The notes under the pieces are model-generated. The model did not search any database and was not told the DNA's origin. It saw nothing but the letters and a program-made list of their open reading frames with translations. From NCBI GenBank assembly GCA_902569115.1, contig CACFTI010000008.1, forward strand, positions 1 through 64,000: 64,000 nucleotides of DNA, written 5' to 3'. The position numbers were made by a program, and so were the translations under genes. The DNA comes from an uncultured Verrucomicrobiota bacterium (GTDB lineage Bacteria > Verrucomicrobiota > Verrucomicrobiia > Opitutales > Seribacteraceae). Below are positions 34,975 through 45,124 of this stretch, in pieces (position 1 is the stretch's first letter; the number at the start of each line of letters is the position of its first letter).

Positions 34975-36756
34975 CTAGTCGATCAACATTTCCTTAGCTG
35001 ATTTGCCCTGTGGAATCATCGGCAACACATGCTCGGTGTAAGGGACAATCACTTCCAAAAGATATGGCTCGTCGGCTTCGAGCATTTCTTTCATTGCTTC
35101 CCGCAATTCTTCTCTTTTGGTAACACGACGGGCTTTAACACCAAAGCCTTCGCACATTTTTATGTAGTCTGGGTAAATTGCATCTAAATTATCGGGACCT
35201 CCGATATTTTCGGGATCGCATAGAATGGTGTGTCCACGAACCGATTCATAAAAACGGTCTTCCCATTGGACAACCATTCCAAGGTGCTGATTGTTGAGAA
35301 GCAAACATTTTGCATTAATTTTTTCAATCTTGGCTGTGGCCAATTCCTGGACATTCATCAGGAAAGATCCGTCACCGTCTATGTCGATTACTTCTTTGTC
35401 CGGGAATGCGACCTTTGCTCCCACGGCAGCGGGGTATCCAAATCCCATTGTACCAAGCCCAAGTGAAGAAATGTAAGTTCTTGGTTCCTTAAAACGGTAA
35501 TACTGAGCTGCCCACATTTGGTGCTGCCCAACTCCTGTGGTAATGATAGCCTCACCTTTCGATTCTTGATAGAGGACATCCACCGCTTCTTGTGAAGTGA
35601 TATGTTCTCCTTGGTTATATTTGAATGGATAATCTTTTTTCCATCCTTGAAGTGTATTCATCCACTCGGACAAATCAGGTTTTTGAAATTTACCGGCTTT
35701 GATCAGTTCACTCATTCTTTTGAGTGCATATTTGATATCACTTCGAATGGGGAAATGTGCGTGTACATTTTTATTGTGCTCAGATTTATCGACATCGAAG
35801 TGGATGACATAGGCTTCCTGAGCATATTTTTCTACCTTGCCCGTAATCCGGTCATCAAAGCGAGCACCTGCACACAAAAGCAGATCGCTTTCACAAACCG
35901 CCCAATTTCCCGCAACTGTCCCATGCATACCGTACCAGTAGAGTGACTGTTCATGATCGGGGTCAAAAACGCCAAGTCCCATAAGGGTGTGCGTAACTGG
36001 TAAGCCAGACAATTCCGCAAATTCCTTAAGTTCTTCGTGGGCATTTGCTGATATGATGCCACCGCCCGTGTAAAGTACAGGCTTTTTGGCCTTGGAAATA
36101 AGGTTCAGGACTTCAATGAGTTCATCATCCGTGGCTCGGGGATCATCAAGTTTATAACCGTCGAGATCTTCCACATTGGATGGGAAAAAGGGCTCAAATA
36201 CTTTTTGTTGAACATCTTTCGGAATATCAATGACTACTGGACCAGGACGACCACTCTCGGCGAGATAAAAAGCTTCTTTCACAACTTTGGGTAAATCCTC
36301 CGCCGTGAGCACCAGATAGCTGTGTTTAACGATAGGGAGGGTCATCCCAAAGAAATCAGTTTCCTGAAAGGCTGCTTTACCAATAAACTGTTGGTATACC
36401 TGACCCGTGATGGCAACCAATGGTATGCTGTCCATGAACGCATCTGCGATGCAAGTAACCAAGTTGGTGGCCCCAGGACCTGAGGTTGCCATGCAAACGC
36501 CGGCTTTTCCTTTTGCTCGGGCATAACCATGAGCCATAAATCCTCCTCCCTGTTCCTGTCTGGGGAGAATTGTACGGATTTTTTCGGATTTTGTGAGCGA
36601 TTGATGAAGTTCCATCGAGGCTCCACCCGGGTACGCGAACACCACATCCACGCCTTCACGCTCGAGAGCTTCGACAAGGACGTCGGCTCCCTTCATGGCG
36701 GGACCATGCTCGCCTTTGACTTCGGGATCAGGTTGTCTAATGGATTGGGTATTCAT
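34975..36756 (-). CDS. ilvB: Acetolactate synthase, large (catalytic) subunit
   Basis: 593 residues. Three-domain ThDP enzyme: [17 protein letters not shown], catalytic Glu in [23 protein letters not shown], and the ThDP motif [17 protein letters not shown] ... [15 protein letters not shown] near the C-terminus. It condenses two pyruvates, or pyruvate and 2-oxobutyrate, at the start of valine, leucine and isoleucine synthesis; leuB at 42014 belongs to the same pathway. The regulatory subunit gene (ilvN/ilvH) is not adjacent, unlike in many genomes. The 101-bp upstream region has no obvious leader peptide. Confidence 0.95.
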   Translation of the reverse strand: MNTQSIRQPDPEVKGEHGPAMKGADVLVEALEREGVDVVFAYPGGASMELHQSLTKSEKIRTILPRQEQGGGFMAHGYARAKGKAGVCMATSGPGATNLVTCIADAFMDSIPLVAITGQVYQQFIGKAAFQETDFFGMTLPIVKHSYLVLTAEDLPKVVKEAFYLAESGRPGPVVIDIPKDVQQKVFEPFFPSNVEDLDGYKLDDPRATDDELIEVLNLISKAKKPVLYTGGGIISANAHEELKEFAELSGLPVTHTLMGLGVFDPDHEQSLYWYGMHGTVAGNWAVCESDLLLCAGARFDDRITGKVEKYAQEAYVIHFDVDKSEHNKNVHAHFPIRSDIKYALKRMSELIKAGKFQKPDLSEWMNTLQGWKKDYPFKYNQGEHITSQEAVDVLYQESKGEAIITTGVGQHQMWAAQYYRFKEPRTYISSLGLGTMGFGYPAAVGAKVAFPDKEVIDIDGDGSFLMNVQELATAKIEKINAKCLLLNNQHLGMVVQWEDRFYESVRGHTILCDPENIGGPDNLDAIYPDYIKMCEGFGVKARRVTKREELREAMKEMLEADEPYLLEVIVPYTEHVLPMIPQGKSAKEMLID

Positions 36757-36857
36757 GACATTTAGTTTTTATAAAGTTATTAACATGTCAAACAGACCTT
36801 TCTTTTTCAAGGTGAAAGAACCGCATGTTGAAAAGGATCCTGAAACCTAACCCCACT

Positions 36858-39317
36858 CTAGATTAATTCGCGAAGGTCGGATACGGAAAGTTTTAGGTTG
36901 GCCGCTTCTGATTCTTCAAAAACCTGTTCGAGGAGGGCTCTTTTTTCCTGTTGGAGTTGGAGTACTTTATCTTCCACGGTATCCGAAGCAATCATCTTGT
37001 AAACGGTAACGACTTTATCCTGGCCTATCCGGTGTGCCCGATCGGTCGCCTGAGTTTCAGCGGCCGGATTCCACCATGGGTCGAAATGAACAACGACATC
37101 TGCACCCGTAAGGTTTAACCCTGTTCCGCCCGCTTTCAGTGAAATCAGAAAAACTGGAATGGATTCATCATCCTGGAACAGATCTACTTGCTTCATTCGA
37201 TCTTTGGATGAACCATCGAGATAGCAGTAAGGAAGAGCGGTCGATTCCAGTTCTTGTTTAATCAACTGAAGGACTTGAACAAATTGTGAGAAAACCAAGA
37301 GTCGGTGTCCTCCCTCTAGGCAGGTATACAGAAGTTCCCTAAATGCACGGAGCTTGGCGGAATGGTCGGCTTCCATTGTTTCATCAATCAACCGGGGGTC
37401 GCAGCAGGTCTGCCTCAGACGGAGCAACTGCGTAAGGGTCTTCATACGCAATGCACCTTCGGATGCACCCGAATCAGCGAGTTTATTTAATTCGGATTCC
37501 GAAGATTTTCTGACTTTTTGATATAATTCATTTTGTTCCTCGGATAATTTTATATGCAGGATTTGTTCGATTTTGTCTGGGAGTTCGGGCGCCACATCAC
37601 TCTTTTTTCTCCGTAGCAAATATGGAGCTGCTTCTTTCAGGATTCTTTGCTCGTGCCAAATTCTTTCATCTCCCCGGGTGCTCGAGGGTATTTCCGGCCT
37701 TGCTCCCGGTAACAGGAATTCAAGGAGAGCCAGCAGGTCGTAAACGCTGTTCTCAATCGGTGTTCCTGTTAGCAAAATCCTTCCCTCTGAGGAAAGGGAA
37801 GACATAGCCTTGGCGTTCTGAGTTTTACGATTCTTAAGGTACTGGGCTTCGTCACCAATCACGCAAAGCATTGGGATCGATTCAAACATTTCCTTATCCC
37901 TTACTAGGGTTCCGTATGATGTAATAATCAGATCATTTCCGGTCAGGCTTGTTGGAACTGATGTCCTGGAGCTGCCGTGATGCACCAAAACTTTGAATTC
38001 AGGGCAAAAACGAAGTGTCTCTCTCCTCCAGTTTTCAACCAGTGAGGCGGGGCAGACCACAAGCGAAGGTAAGCCTGATCCTTTTTCTTTCTTTAAAGCC
38101 GATAGAAAGGCCAGGGCTTGCACGGTTTTACCAAGGCCCATTTCATCGGCTAGAATTCCTCCCAGTTGGTTTCGAAAGAGATGGAGGAGCCAGGCCACCC
38201 CAATCTTTTGGTATGGACGCAATAGTTTATCCAGGGATGGTGAAAGAGAGGGGGAGGGGAGTGCCCCTAGATCTTTTAATACATTGCACCTCTTTCTCCA
38301 CTCTGCTGGAGGTTTGAAACGGGGGTCTGCCGATATAATGAATTCTTCAAGCGAAGTTGACTGGTATTTCTCCACCGGATGTGAAAATTGCGATAGAAGA
38401 GGAGCATCCATGTCACCAGTAATTCGTTTTTGAATTTGGTTGGCTTTGTCCTTCAATTCTTTGGTTAAAAGATATACTTTTGTCCCGTGCCGGATATGGT
38501 TTTGGCCCGTGGAAAGGGCATGTTCGATTTCATCAATTGGAGTATCCCCTGCCTCAATGGTAACCTCTAGGGTTGTTCCACTTTCTGATTCAGTGGCTTT
38601 GGCCCTGAGACTTGCACGGGTTATGACTTGAGTAAGCTTTTTGAAGTTTTTCGTAAATTGGGCATCATAATCAAGTTCAAGGTCTTCTTGATGAGAGGCG
38701 AGGAAGTCCAGTACTTTGGATGGATCCCGTAGCCACCACCAATGGCGGTGCGAACGGTCTCGAAGGAAATTCCATTCCCGAAGAAGACTTAGTAGTTCTT
38801 TATATCCGGGGAGTTCCGATGATGGTAAAATGATACGGAGATACTCCGTAGAGCCTTCTACTTCTATTGGAGGTCCGTTATATTCTGGGTCGTTTCTCGT
38901 TTCTTGGGATATTTCTGTTGTACGATTCTCTGTTATTTCTCGAACAGGTCGTTTAGTGGGTGAGGTTTTACTTGGAAGGTATTCACTCACGCCTGCAAGG
39001 TTATCGTCGCTCCAGTCAAGTGGCTGGTCCGGCTTGTTTGCAGGAAAAAAGCAAGGTGTTTTTGCGAGGATTTTTACCAATTCAGCGGTCTGTTCAAGAT
39101 TCAGCTGAAGAAAGGAGGAAAGTTTGCCTTGGCACCACTGGGTTAGGGCGAAAAGAGCACTTCTCTCTGCGTCAGGGAGATCTCCAAGTAGGGAAAAATC
39201 TACTTTTTCAGGCGGATGCCGTTTGCCATGATCGTCTTCAAGTTCAATTTTGGCAGGAATCGAATCGCGTTGAGCGCATCCCGCCATCGTTGGAGGCAGC
39301 AGGATACGAAGTCTCAC
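36858..39317 (-). CDS. SNF2/Rad54-family DEAD/H-box helicase
   Basis: 819 residues from a GTG that overlaps the alaS stop codon by GTGA. The C-terminal ~480 residues form the two RecA-like lobes of SNF2 ATPases: Walker A ADEMGLGKTVQALAFL, LVVCPASLVENW, the DEAQ motif (CVIGDEAQYLKN), LTGTPIENS, then the C-lobe RLLVFSQFVQVL, VFLISLKAGGTGLNL, HFDPWWNPAAETQATDRAHR IGQ. The N-terminal ~300 residues are poorly conserved-looking, with charged linkers. It is probably a nucleic-acid translocase or remodeller of the bacterial SWF/SNF type. Coupled translation after alaS is probably organisational only. Confidence 0.9.
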   Translation of the reverse strand: MRLRILLPPTMAGCAQRDSIPAKIELEDDHGKRHPPEKVDFSLLGDLPDAERSALFALTQWCQGKLSSFLQLNLEQTAELVKILAKTPCFFPANKPDQPLDWSDDNLAGVSEYLPSKTSPTKRPVREITENRTTEISQETRNDPEYNGPPIEVEGSTEYLRIILPSSELPGYKELLSLLREWNFLRDRSHRHWWWLRDPSKVLDFLASHQEDLELDYDAQFTKNFKKLTQVITRASLRAKATESESGTTLEVTIEAGDTPIDEIEHALSTGQNHIRHGTKVYLLTKELKDKANQIQKRITGDMDAPLLSQFSHPVEKYQSTSLEEFIISADPRFKPPAEWRKRCNVLKDLGALPSPSLSPSLDKLLRPYQKIGVAWLLHLFRNQLGGILADEMGLGKTVQALAFLSALKKEKGSGLPSLVVCPASLVENWRRETLRFCPEFKVLVHHGSSRTSVPTSLTGNDLIITSYGTLVRDKEMFESIPMLCVIGDEAQYLKNRKTQNAKAMSSLSSEGRILLTGTPIENSVYDLLALLEFLLPGARPEIPSSTRGDERIWHEQRILKEAAPYLLRRKKSDVAPELPDKIEQILHIKLSEEQNELYQKVRKSSESELNKLADSGASEGALRMKTLTQLLRLRQTCCDPRLIDETMEADHSAKLRAFRELLYTCLEGGHRLLVFSQFVQVLQLIKQELESTALPYCYLDGSSKDRMKQVDLFQDDESIPVFLISLKAGGTGLNLTGADVVVHFDPWWNPAAETQATDRAHRIGQDKVVTVYKMIASDTVEDKVLQLQQEKRALLEQVFEESEAANLKLSVSDLRELI

Positions 39318-41998
39318 TCGTTTGTTTTAGACAAAGTAATGCTTTGCAGGGCTGCTTCAACTCCTTTGCCGGCGGGTGCACCTCCCATTGCGAAATCCGG
39401 CTTTCCTCCCCCTTTACCACCAAGCTTACTGGCAAGTTTTCCGAGGATTTGTCCAGCCGCGTAACCGGCATCGACTGCTTCGGGAGAGCAGATACAAATG
39501 AGCCCACATTTGTTATCCTTTTCACTCGCAAGAAGAACGACAGATGGGGCCGATCTTTTGTTTATTTGGGCAGCCAAAGGGCGAAGATCGTTAGCAGCAA
39601 TATTTTCAACGCAAGCCTTGATGATTCTTATGTTTCCGACCTCGGTCGCGTTTTTGATTAACTGATCGGCTAGTCCAGCTTGGTCCTTCTGGGTGAAAGA
39701 GCGGATATTTTTTTCCAAATCTTTATTCTTTTCCTGGATCTGTGTAATTCTTTGAATGATTTCTTCCGGTTTGCAGGCAAGTTGACGAAGAAGTTGATTA
39801 AAAGTAAGAATTCGTTGATTTGCCCAATCGAGCGCGGCACTGCCAGCAACTGCTTCAATCCTTCGGTTGCCAGCAGAGATTGCGGATTCACTTGTTATCC
39901 GAATAGATCCAATTTCTCCTGCGTAAGAAACATGGGTTCCTCCGCAAAGCTCTTGACTCCAACCGCCTACATTGACCACCCGTACGATATCTCCATACTT
40001 TTCACCAAAGAATGCCACCACTTCATCAGGTTTTTCGCAAAATGGCACTTCATACGATTCCACCTTTTCGTTTAGGAGAAGCTTCTTGTTGGCTATGGCT
40101 TCTATTTCCAATAATTGATCATCTTTCAATGACTCGAAATGTGAAAAGTCAAAGCGCAGACGATCTTGTTCAACAAGCGAACCTGCCTGTTTAACATGCT
40201 CACCCAGCACTTCTCGTAATGCCCAGTGCAGGATATGAGTGGCGGTGTGATGCCTTTGAATATCTTGTCTCACTGACTGATTAACCGAAACGATGGCTTT
40301 ACCGGAAAATGGATCTGCGTATTCAGTCTTTTTTATTTTGTGAAGGAAATGACCATTCGAGTCTTTTATTACATCAGTTATAATAAGAATGTGGTCGTTA
40401 ATGAAAACGGTGCCTTCGTCCCCCCTTTGTCCCCCCATTTCGGCGTAGAATGGGGTTTTGTCGAATATTAAGTAGGTCTCACCTTCTTGGGTAATGGTAT
40501 CAAGTAATGATACTTCACAGTCCCTGAGGTTAGTTTGATCATAGCCAATAAATTCCGTTCCTTGTCCAGTCTCTTTGGAGTCGTTCACTAACACATCGAC
40601 CGATTTATGAGCTTCTCTCGCCCGTTTTTTTTGTGCCTCCATTTCCTGATTGAAGCCATTTGTATCAATTTGGATTCCGTTTTCTTTGGCAAGTAGTTCA
40701 GTTAAGTCCAAAGGGAAGCCATATGTATCGTACAGTTTAAAAGCAAAAGGACCGGAGATTGGCTCTCCTTTCTTTAAAGTACTCAACTCTCGATTAAACA
40801 GCTCAATGCCTCTGTCTAAAGTTTTATTGAAAGAAGTTTCCTCAGAAAGCAGTGTTTTACAGATTAAATCTTTACGCTTTTTTAATTCGGGAAAAAATGG
40901 TCCCATTTGTTCGATCAAAACCGGAGCCAGATGGTGAAAGAAGGGATCTTTGAATCCCAAATTTCTTCCGTATCGAACACCTCTTCGCAAGATTCTTCTA
41001 AGAACATAATTACGATCTGTATTTCCTGGTAAAATTCCATCGGCAATCGAAAAACAAATTGACCGTAAATGATCCCCTATCACTCTGAAAGATACATCGA
41101 TTTCCTCTTGGGACGAGGGAGTTTGATTAGCTGAAGGGAGAGTAGAAAGATATTTTTCTCCGGATAATTCTTCAATTTTCTCGAAAATCGGAGAGAATAC
41201 ATCGGTGTCATAATTAGATGTTGGCTTGGAGAAGTCGGTGAATCCTTCAGTGGATTGCATAACTGCCGCGACTCTTTCAAAACCCATACCGGTATCGACA
41301 TGCTTATCTGCTAGAGGCGTAAAGTTCCCTTCTCTGTCGGCATTAAACTGAATGAAAACAAGATTCCATATTTCAATACATAAGTGGGAATCAGCGTTGA
41401 CCAATTTACCCTGTGTGTCCCCATCAGGGGTAAGATCGAGATGGAGTTCACTACATGGACCACAGGGTCCCGTCTCTCCCATCATCCAAAAATTATCTTT
41501 TTTCCCACCATTTACTACATGTACCGCTGGATCCAACCCAGCTTTTGTAAAAATGGCAGACCACGCATCATGAGCCTCCTGATCAAATTCCGCGGGATCA
41601 TTCCCCTCGGGTTTATATACAGTTGCATAAAGTCGGGAAGGGGGGAATTTCCACACGGAGACCAATAATTCCCATGCCCACTCGATTGCTTCCTTTTTGA
41701 AATAATCTCCGAAAGACCAATTACCCAGCATTTCGAAAAATGTGTGGTGATATGTGTCGAAGCCAACATCATCCAGATCATTGTGCTTACCCCCTGCCCG
41801 GATGCATTTCTGGGTATCAGCAGCTCGCATATAAGGAGCATTTTGGTCACCAAGGAAATAGGGTACAAACTGATTCATCCCCGCATTGGTAAAAAGCAGG
41901 TTAGGAGACTCAGGGAGTAATGAAGCCGAAGATACAATCTCATGATTTTTATTGGCAAAAAAATCGAGAAAAGACTGTCTGATTTCCGAGGATTTCAT
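39314..41998 (-). CDS. alaS: Alanine--tRNA ligase
   Basis: 894 residues, the standard length. The class II catalytic domain starts SSEIRQSFLDFFANKNHEIV and has LLFTNAGMNQFVPYFLG, MLGNWSFGDYFKKEAI and a GERGCGPC-type block (TGPCGPCSELHLD). The editing domain zinc site is HHTATHILHWALR ... CGGTHVSYAGEIG. The C-Ala region ends with the GGGKPDFAMGGAPAGKGVE motif. It charges tRNA-Ala in the cytoplasm. It is followed by the SNF2 gene with a 4-bp overlap and lies 15 bp downstream of leuB. Confidence 0.97.
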   Translation of the reverse strand: MKSSEIRQSFLDFFANKNHEIVSSASLLPESPNLLFTNAGMNQFVPYFLGDQNAPYMRAADTQKCIRAGGKHNDLDDVGFDTYHHTFFEMLGNWSFGDYFKKEAIEWAWELLVSVWKFPPSRLYATVYKPEGNDPAEFDQEAHDAWSAIFTKAGLDPAVHVVNGGKKDNFWMMGETGPCGPCSELHLDLTPDGDTQGKLVNADSHLCIEIWNLVFIQFNADREGNFTPLADKHVDTGMGFERVAAVMQSTEGFTDFSKPTSNYDTDVFSPIFEKIEELSGEKYLSTLPSANQTPSSQEEIDVSFRVIGDHLRSICFSIADGILPGNTDRNYVLRRILRRGVRYGRNLGFKDPFFHHLAPVLIEQMGPFFPELKKRKDLICKTLLSEETSFNKTLDRGIELFNRELSTLKKGEPISGPFAFKLYDTYGFPLDLTELLAKENGIQIDTNGFNQEMEAQKKRAREAHKSVDVLVNDSKETGQGTEFIGYDQTNLRDCEVSLLDTITQEGETYLIFDKTPFYAEMGGQRGDEGTVFINDHILIITDVIKDSNGHFLHKIKKTEYADPFSGKAIVSVNQSVRQDIQRHHTATHILHWALREVLGEHVKQAGSLVEQDRLRFDFSHFESLKDDQLLEIEAIANKKLLLNEKVESYEVPFCEKPDEVVAFFGEKYGDIVRVVNVGGWSQELCGGTHVSYAGEIGSIRITSESAISAGNRRIEAVAGSAALDWANQRILTFNQLLRQLACKPEEIIQRITQIQEKNKDLEKNIRSFTQKDQAGLADQLIKNATEVGNIRIIKACVENIAANDLRPLAAQINKRSAPSVVLLASEKDNKCGLICICSPEAVDAGYAAGQILGKLASKLGGKGGGKPDFAMGGAPAGKGVEAALQSITLSKTNE

Positions 41999-42013
41999 GA
42001 GCGTTAGCTTTTT

Positions 42014-43120
42014 TTAGGCAGGGAGCCTTTCAATGATGGCTTCTCCCATTTCAATCGTGCCCACGGATTCAGATCCTGATGATATATCTCCCGAACGGAA
42101 TCCGTCCCGTATGGTCTGTTTTACTGCACTTTCAATTGCAGAAGCCTCTTTTTCCATCCCAAAACTGTAGCGCAGCATGAGTGCAGCACTCAAAACCTGC
42201 GCACATGGGTTGGCCAAGTTTTTCCCAGCAATATCTGGAGCCGTACCTCCGGCTGGTTCATACAGACCAAAGGGGAATCCCAAACGGTTTTTACCCGTTC
42301 CCAAACTTGCGGAGGCGAGCATTCCCAGGGAGCCACAAATCACCGCTAGTTCATCGGAAAGAATATCGCCAAACATGTTTTCTGTGACAAGAACATCGAA
42401 TTGATTCGGATCCCGCACTAATTGCATGGCTGCATTATCAACGTACATATGGGTCAATTCAATGCTGGGATCGAGTCGCTGGACAGAATCACTCACAACT
42501 TTTCTCCATAGAACTGAAGTTTCCAGAACATTGGCCTTGTCCACTGAGCAAATCTTTTTTTGCCGGAGAGAGGCAGCTTTTACGGCAATTTCTGTAATTC
42601 TTTCGATTTCACTGGTTTTATAAACCATCGTATCGATAGATTGTTCCTCCCCGTTTTCCAATGTTTGGGTACTCTTCGGTTGTCCAAAATAAATCCCCCC
42701 GGTTAATTCCCTCACGCACAAGACATCAATGCCATTGGAAACAGTGGAAGGACGAAGAGGAGATAAATCAGCGAGTTCAGGATAAAGATTGCCCGGTCTT
42801 AAATTGGCGAAAAGTTCGAAAGCTTTGCGGATAGGAAGTAAAGCTGCTCTTTCAGGTTGTTCTTTGGGAGGCAGGGACTCCCATTTGGGTCCTCCGACTG
42901 ATCCAAACAGGATCGCATTTGCATCCTTGCAGGCGGATAAGGTGGTATCGGGTAGAGCGGATCCGTGATTGTCGATACCTATTCCTCCCACATCGTGTTC
43001 TGTGGTTTCGATGGAAAATCCATTTCGTTGACCGAGGGTTTCGAGTACCTTTAAGGCGACGGACATGACCTCCGGGCCAATTCCATCTCCAGGGAGATTG
43101 GTGAATCGTAGAATATTCAT
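42014..43120 (-). CDS. leuB: 3-isopropylmalate dehydrogenase
   Basis: 368 residues. [19 protein letters not shown] opens the isocitrate/isopropylmalate dehydrogenase fold; [10 protein letters not shown], the [13 protein letters not shown] block, [42 protein letters not shown] and the [12 protein letters not shown] signature are all present, followed by [13 protein letters not shown]. It oxidatively decarboxylates 3-isopropylmalate in leucine synthesis. No leuA/leuC/leuD here. First gene of the leuB-alaS-SNF2 minus-strand run. Confidence 0.96.
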   Translation of the reverse strand: MNILRFTNLPGDGIGPEVMSVALKVLETLGQRNGFSIETTEHDVGGIGIDNHGSALPDTTLSACKDANAILFGSVGGPKWESLPPKEQPERAALLPIRKAFELFANLRPGNLYPELADLSPLRPSTVSNGIDVLCVRELTGGIYFGQPKSTQTLENGEEQSIDTMVYKTSEIERITEIAVKAASLRQKKICSVDKANVLETSVLWRKVVSDSVQRLDPSIELTHMYVDNAAMQLVRDPNQFDVLVTENMFGDILSDELAVICGSLGMLASASLGTGKNRLGFPFGLYEPAGGTAPDIAGKNLANPCAQVLSAALMLRYSFGMEKEASAIESAVKQTIRDGFRSGDISSGSESVGTIEMGEAIIERLPA

Positions 43121-43199
43121 GAAGGAAAAGCATTCATAAGTGAAACATTACGATCTGCAACGCAGAAAAGAAAGCCATGCGACACAGGTTCGGTATTCG

Positions 43200-43228
43200 T
43201 TGACAAATTTATCGAAAAAATCTATGCA
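43200..43228 (+). promoter_or_regulatory. Putative sigma-70 promoter upstream of nusA
   Basis: A perfect -35 TTGACA at 43200-43205 is followed by a 17-bp spacer and a weak -10 TATGCA at 43223-43228. It would start transcription near 43235, about 26 bp before the hairpin terminator at 43261, giving a short regulated leader for nusA-infB-rbfA. The -10 is poor (three of six), so confidence is moderate. Confidence 0.4.
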
Positions 43229-43260
43229 TTTACGATTACATACAGTCTAATCCAACAAGG

Positions 43261-43283
43261 GGCGGGCATTGCTCGCCTTTTTT
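43261..43283 (+). terminator. Rho-independent terminator/attenuator in the nusA leader
   Basis: GGCGGGC, loop ATT, GCTCGCC (seven pairs including one G-U), then six T. It points in the nusA direction, 38 bp before the nusA start codon and downstream of a TTGACA-type -35. A terminator placed between promoter and first gene is the layout of an attenuator. NusA itself promotes pausing and termination, so feedback by NusA is possible (inference). It cannot end the leuB transcript, which runs the other way. Confidence 0.7.
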
Positions 43284-43321
43284 ATTCTCCAAATTCCCTC
43301 TAACCTATAGAAGCCAATATT

Positions 43322-44569
43322 ATGAGTAGCGAAATCCTCGCAGTTCTCGAGTACATGGAAAAAGAAAAGGGCATCAGTCGTGATGACATGATTGCCACCA
43401 TCGAAGGTGCAGTCAAAGCTGCCGCTGAAAGAGGAGTAAATAAACAGGGGGAAGTTCGGGTTGAAATTAGTCCAAAGACTGGTGCAATGCAGGCATGGAC
43501 CCGATTGGAAGTTGTGGAATCGGTATCAGATACGGCTACTGAGATTCATGTAGACAAAGCACGCCTGTATGCCGATAGCCCTCAAGTCGGTGAATTTGTT
43601 GAAAGAGAACTAGATCCAGCATATTTAGGCAGGATTGCTGCGAGGACTGCCGAGCAGGCAATAAAACAAAGACTCCGTCAATTCGAGAAAGAACACATCT
43701 ACGACGAATTTCGTGATCAAGTAGGTGGGCTAGTTACAGGAATTGTTCGTCGAAAAGAGCGAGGTGACTTGGTTGTGGAAGTGGGCAAGGCAGAAGCACT
43801 TCTTCCCTGGCGTGAACGGGTTCCCGGGGAAGACTGGGTACCAGGTGAAAGAATTCGTTGTCTTTTGAATAAACTCGAGCAACAGGGCCGTGGACCCGAG
43901 CTTATTTTGAGTCGATCAAGCCTTAATTTTGTACGCAAACTTTTTGAAATGGAAGTCGCCGAAATTGCGGATGGCACAGTCTCACTTGCTGCAATGGCTC
44001 GAGAGCCCGGCTACCGCACGAAAGTATGTGTCAAAAGCACGGACCCCAAAGTTGACCCTGTTGGAGCTTGCGTGGGTGCCAGAGGCTCTCGTGTGAAAAG
44101 TATCGTTCGTGAGATGAATGGTGAAAAAGTGGATATTGTTCGTTGGTACGAGGATCCTATTGAACAGTTAGTTGAAGCATTGAAACCCGCGGTTCCTCAG
44201 AATGTAAATTTGGATCGTGATAAAAGAAGAATGTATTTTGAAGTCGTTGAGGATGATTTATCTGTAGCGATTGGTCGTAAAGGAATAAACGCAAGGCTTA
44301 CATCTAGATTACTAGGATGGAAGTTGGATATCGGAAAAGTAGTTGTTAAACAAGTCGGCTTCGATGAAAGAAAAACAAAAGCAGCTGAGGCTCTTACATC
44401 TGTGGGCATTGAGTTTGAGGTCGCTGACCGTTTAGTTGCATTTGGATTGGTGAGTCCAGAGGCTTTTGAAGGTGTTACTGCCGAAGACCTAGTTGGTCTT
44501 GGTTTTGAGCAACCCATTGCCGAAGATGTATTATCCAAAGTTTCTACTGAAGCTTCTCCTGACGAATAA
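43322..44569 (+). CDS. nusA: Transcription termination/antitermination factor NusA
   Basis: 415 residues. N-terminal RNA-polymerase-binding domain (about 1-125), S1 domain ([31 protein letters not shown]), tandem KH domains ([45 protein letters not shown]) and a short C-terminal helix-hairpin-helix-like tail ([20 protein letters not shown]). It binds RNA polymerase and modulates pausing, termination and antitermination. First gene of a nusA-infB-rbfA cluster; rimP, which usually precedes nusA, is absent here. Confidence 0.96.
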   Translation: MSSEILAVLEYMEKEKGISRDDMIATIEGAVKAAAERGVNKQGEVRVEISPKTGAMQAWTRLEVVESVSDTATEIHVDKARLYADSPQVGEFVERELDPAYLGRIAARTAEQAIKQRLRQFEKEHIYDEFRDQVGGLVTGIVRRKERGDLVVEVGKAEALLPWRERVPGEDWVPGERIRCLLNKLEQQGRGPELILSRSSLNFVRKLFEMEVAEIADGTVSLAAMAREPGYRTKVCVKSTDPKVDPVGACVGARGSRVKSIVREMNGEKVDIVRWYEDPIEQLVEALKPAVPQNVNLDRDKRRMYFEVVEDDLSVAIGRKGINARLTSRLLGWKLDIGKVVVKQVGFDERKTKAAEALTSVGIEFEVADRLVAFGLVSPEAFEGVTAEDLVGLGFEQPIAEDVLSKVSTEASPDE

Positions 44570-44606
44570 TAATCCGTATTACCTAGGAAAAGATTTTATC
44601 TATTAA

Positions 44607-45104
44607 ATGAGTGTACGAATTCACGCCATTGCGAAGGAAATAAAAAAGACCAGTAAGGAACTCCTCGAGATATTGGCAGAACGTGGATACGAACTAAAAA
44701 GTGCATCCTCTACAATAGATAATATCACCGCGGAATCTTTAATTGAAGAATTTAAATCTGACGATCATGAATCATCTGATACAGAAGCTTTTGATTCGGA
44801 GAAATCAATTTCCGATAGTCAGACAGATGTCAAGCCTTCCAAAATTCCTCTGGTTAAAAGTAAGGATGACATAGAACGAGAAAAAAGAGAGCAGGAAGCG
44901 GCAGAGTTGGCTGAAAGGGAAAGTCAAAACCTAGATAAAATACCAAATCAAGAGGAAAGAGAAGCAGAAGAGGTTGAGCCACTTAAGCCGACCATGGCTC
45001 CTCCACCTCCATCTTCCAAGGCGAGTGCACCCCCCCACCTCCTTCATCCGCTGGAAAACCAAAAATTCCTGCACCTGCTGCTCCAACTGGTAATGATACT
45101 TTAG
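44607..45104 (+). CDS. infB: Translation initiation factor IF-2, N-terminal part (frameshifted from the rest)
   Basis: The first 165 codons of infB in this frame. The start [20 protein letters not shown] plus [13 protein letters not shown] matches the first IF2-N helical module. A charged linker follows, up to A141-P-P, at the C tract 45030-45036. From there this frame reads [20 protein letters not shown] and stops at 45104, which is not IF-2-like. Restoring one C (CCCCCCC to eight C), or a -1 slip, gives [19 protein letters not shown] and joins the second part to make a 769-residue IF-2. Either the base is missing in the sequence or expression involves slippage. Confidence 0.8.
   Translation: MSVRIHAIAKEIKKTSKELLEILAERGYELKSASSTIDNITAESLIEEFKSDDHESSDTEAFDSEKSISDSQTDVKPSKIPLVKSKDDIEREKREQEAAELAERESQNLDKIPNQEEREAEEVEPLKPTMAPPPPSSKASAPPHLLHPLENQKFLHLLLQLVMIL
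45030..45036 (+). other. Seven-C tract at the infB frameshift point
   Basis: CCCCCCC sits at codons 142-143 of the first infB frame. Going from GCA-CCC-CCC-CAC (frame 1) to GCA-CCC-CCC-CCA-CCT (frame 2) needs one extra C, equivalent to a -1 ribosomal slip or one inserted base in the RNA. Proline-coding slip runs are usual sites for polymerase slippage and for sequencing errors. No downstream hairpin was checked for quantitatively. Confidence 0.75.
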
Positions 45105-45124
45105 ATCCTGCTGAGCAAGATGGC

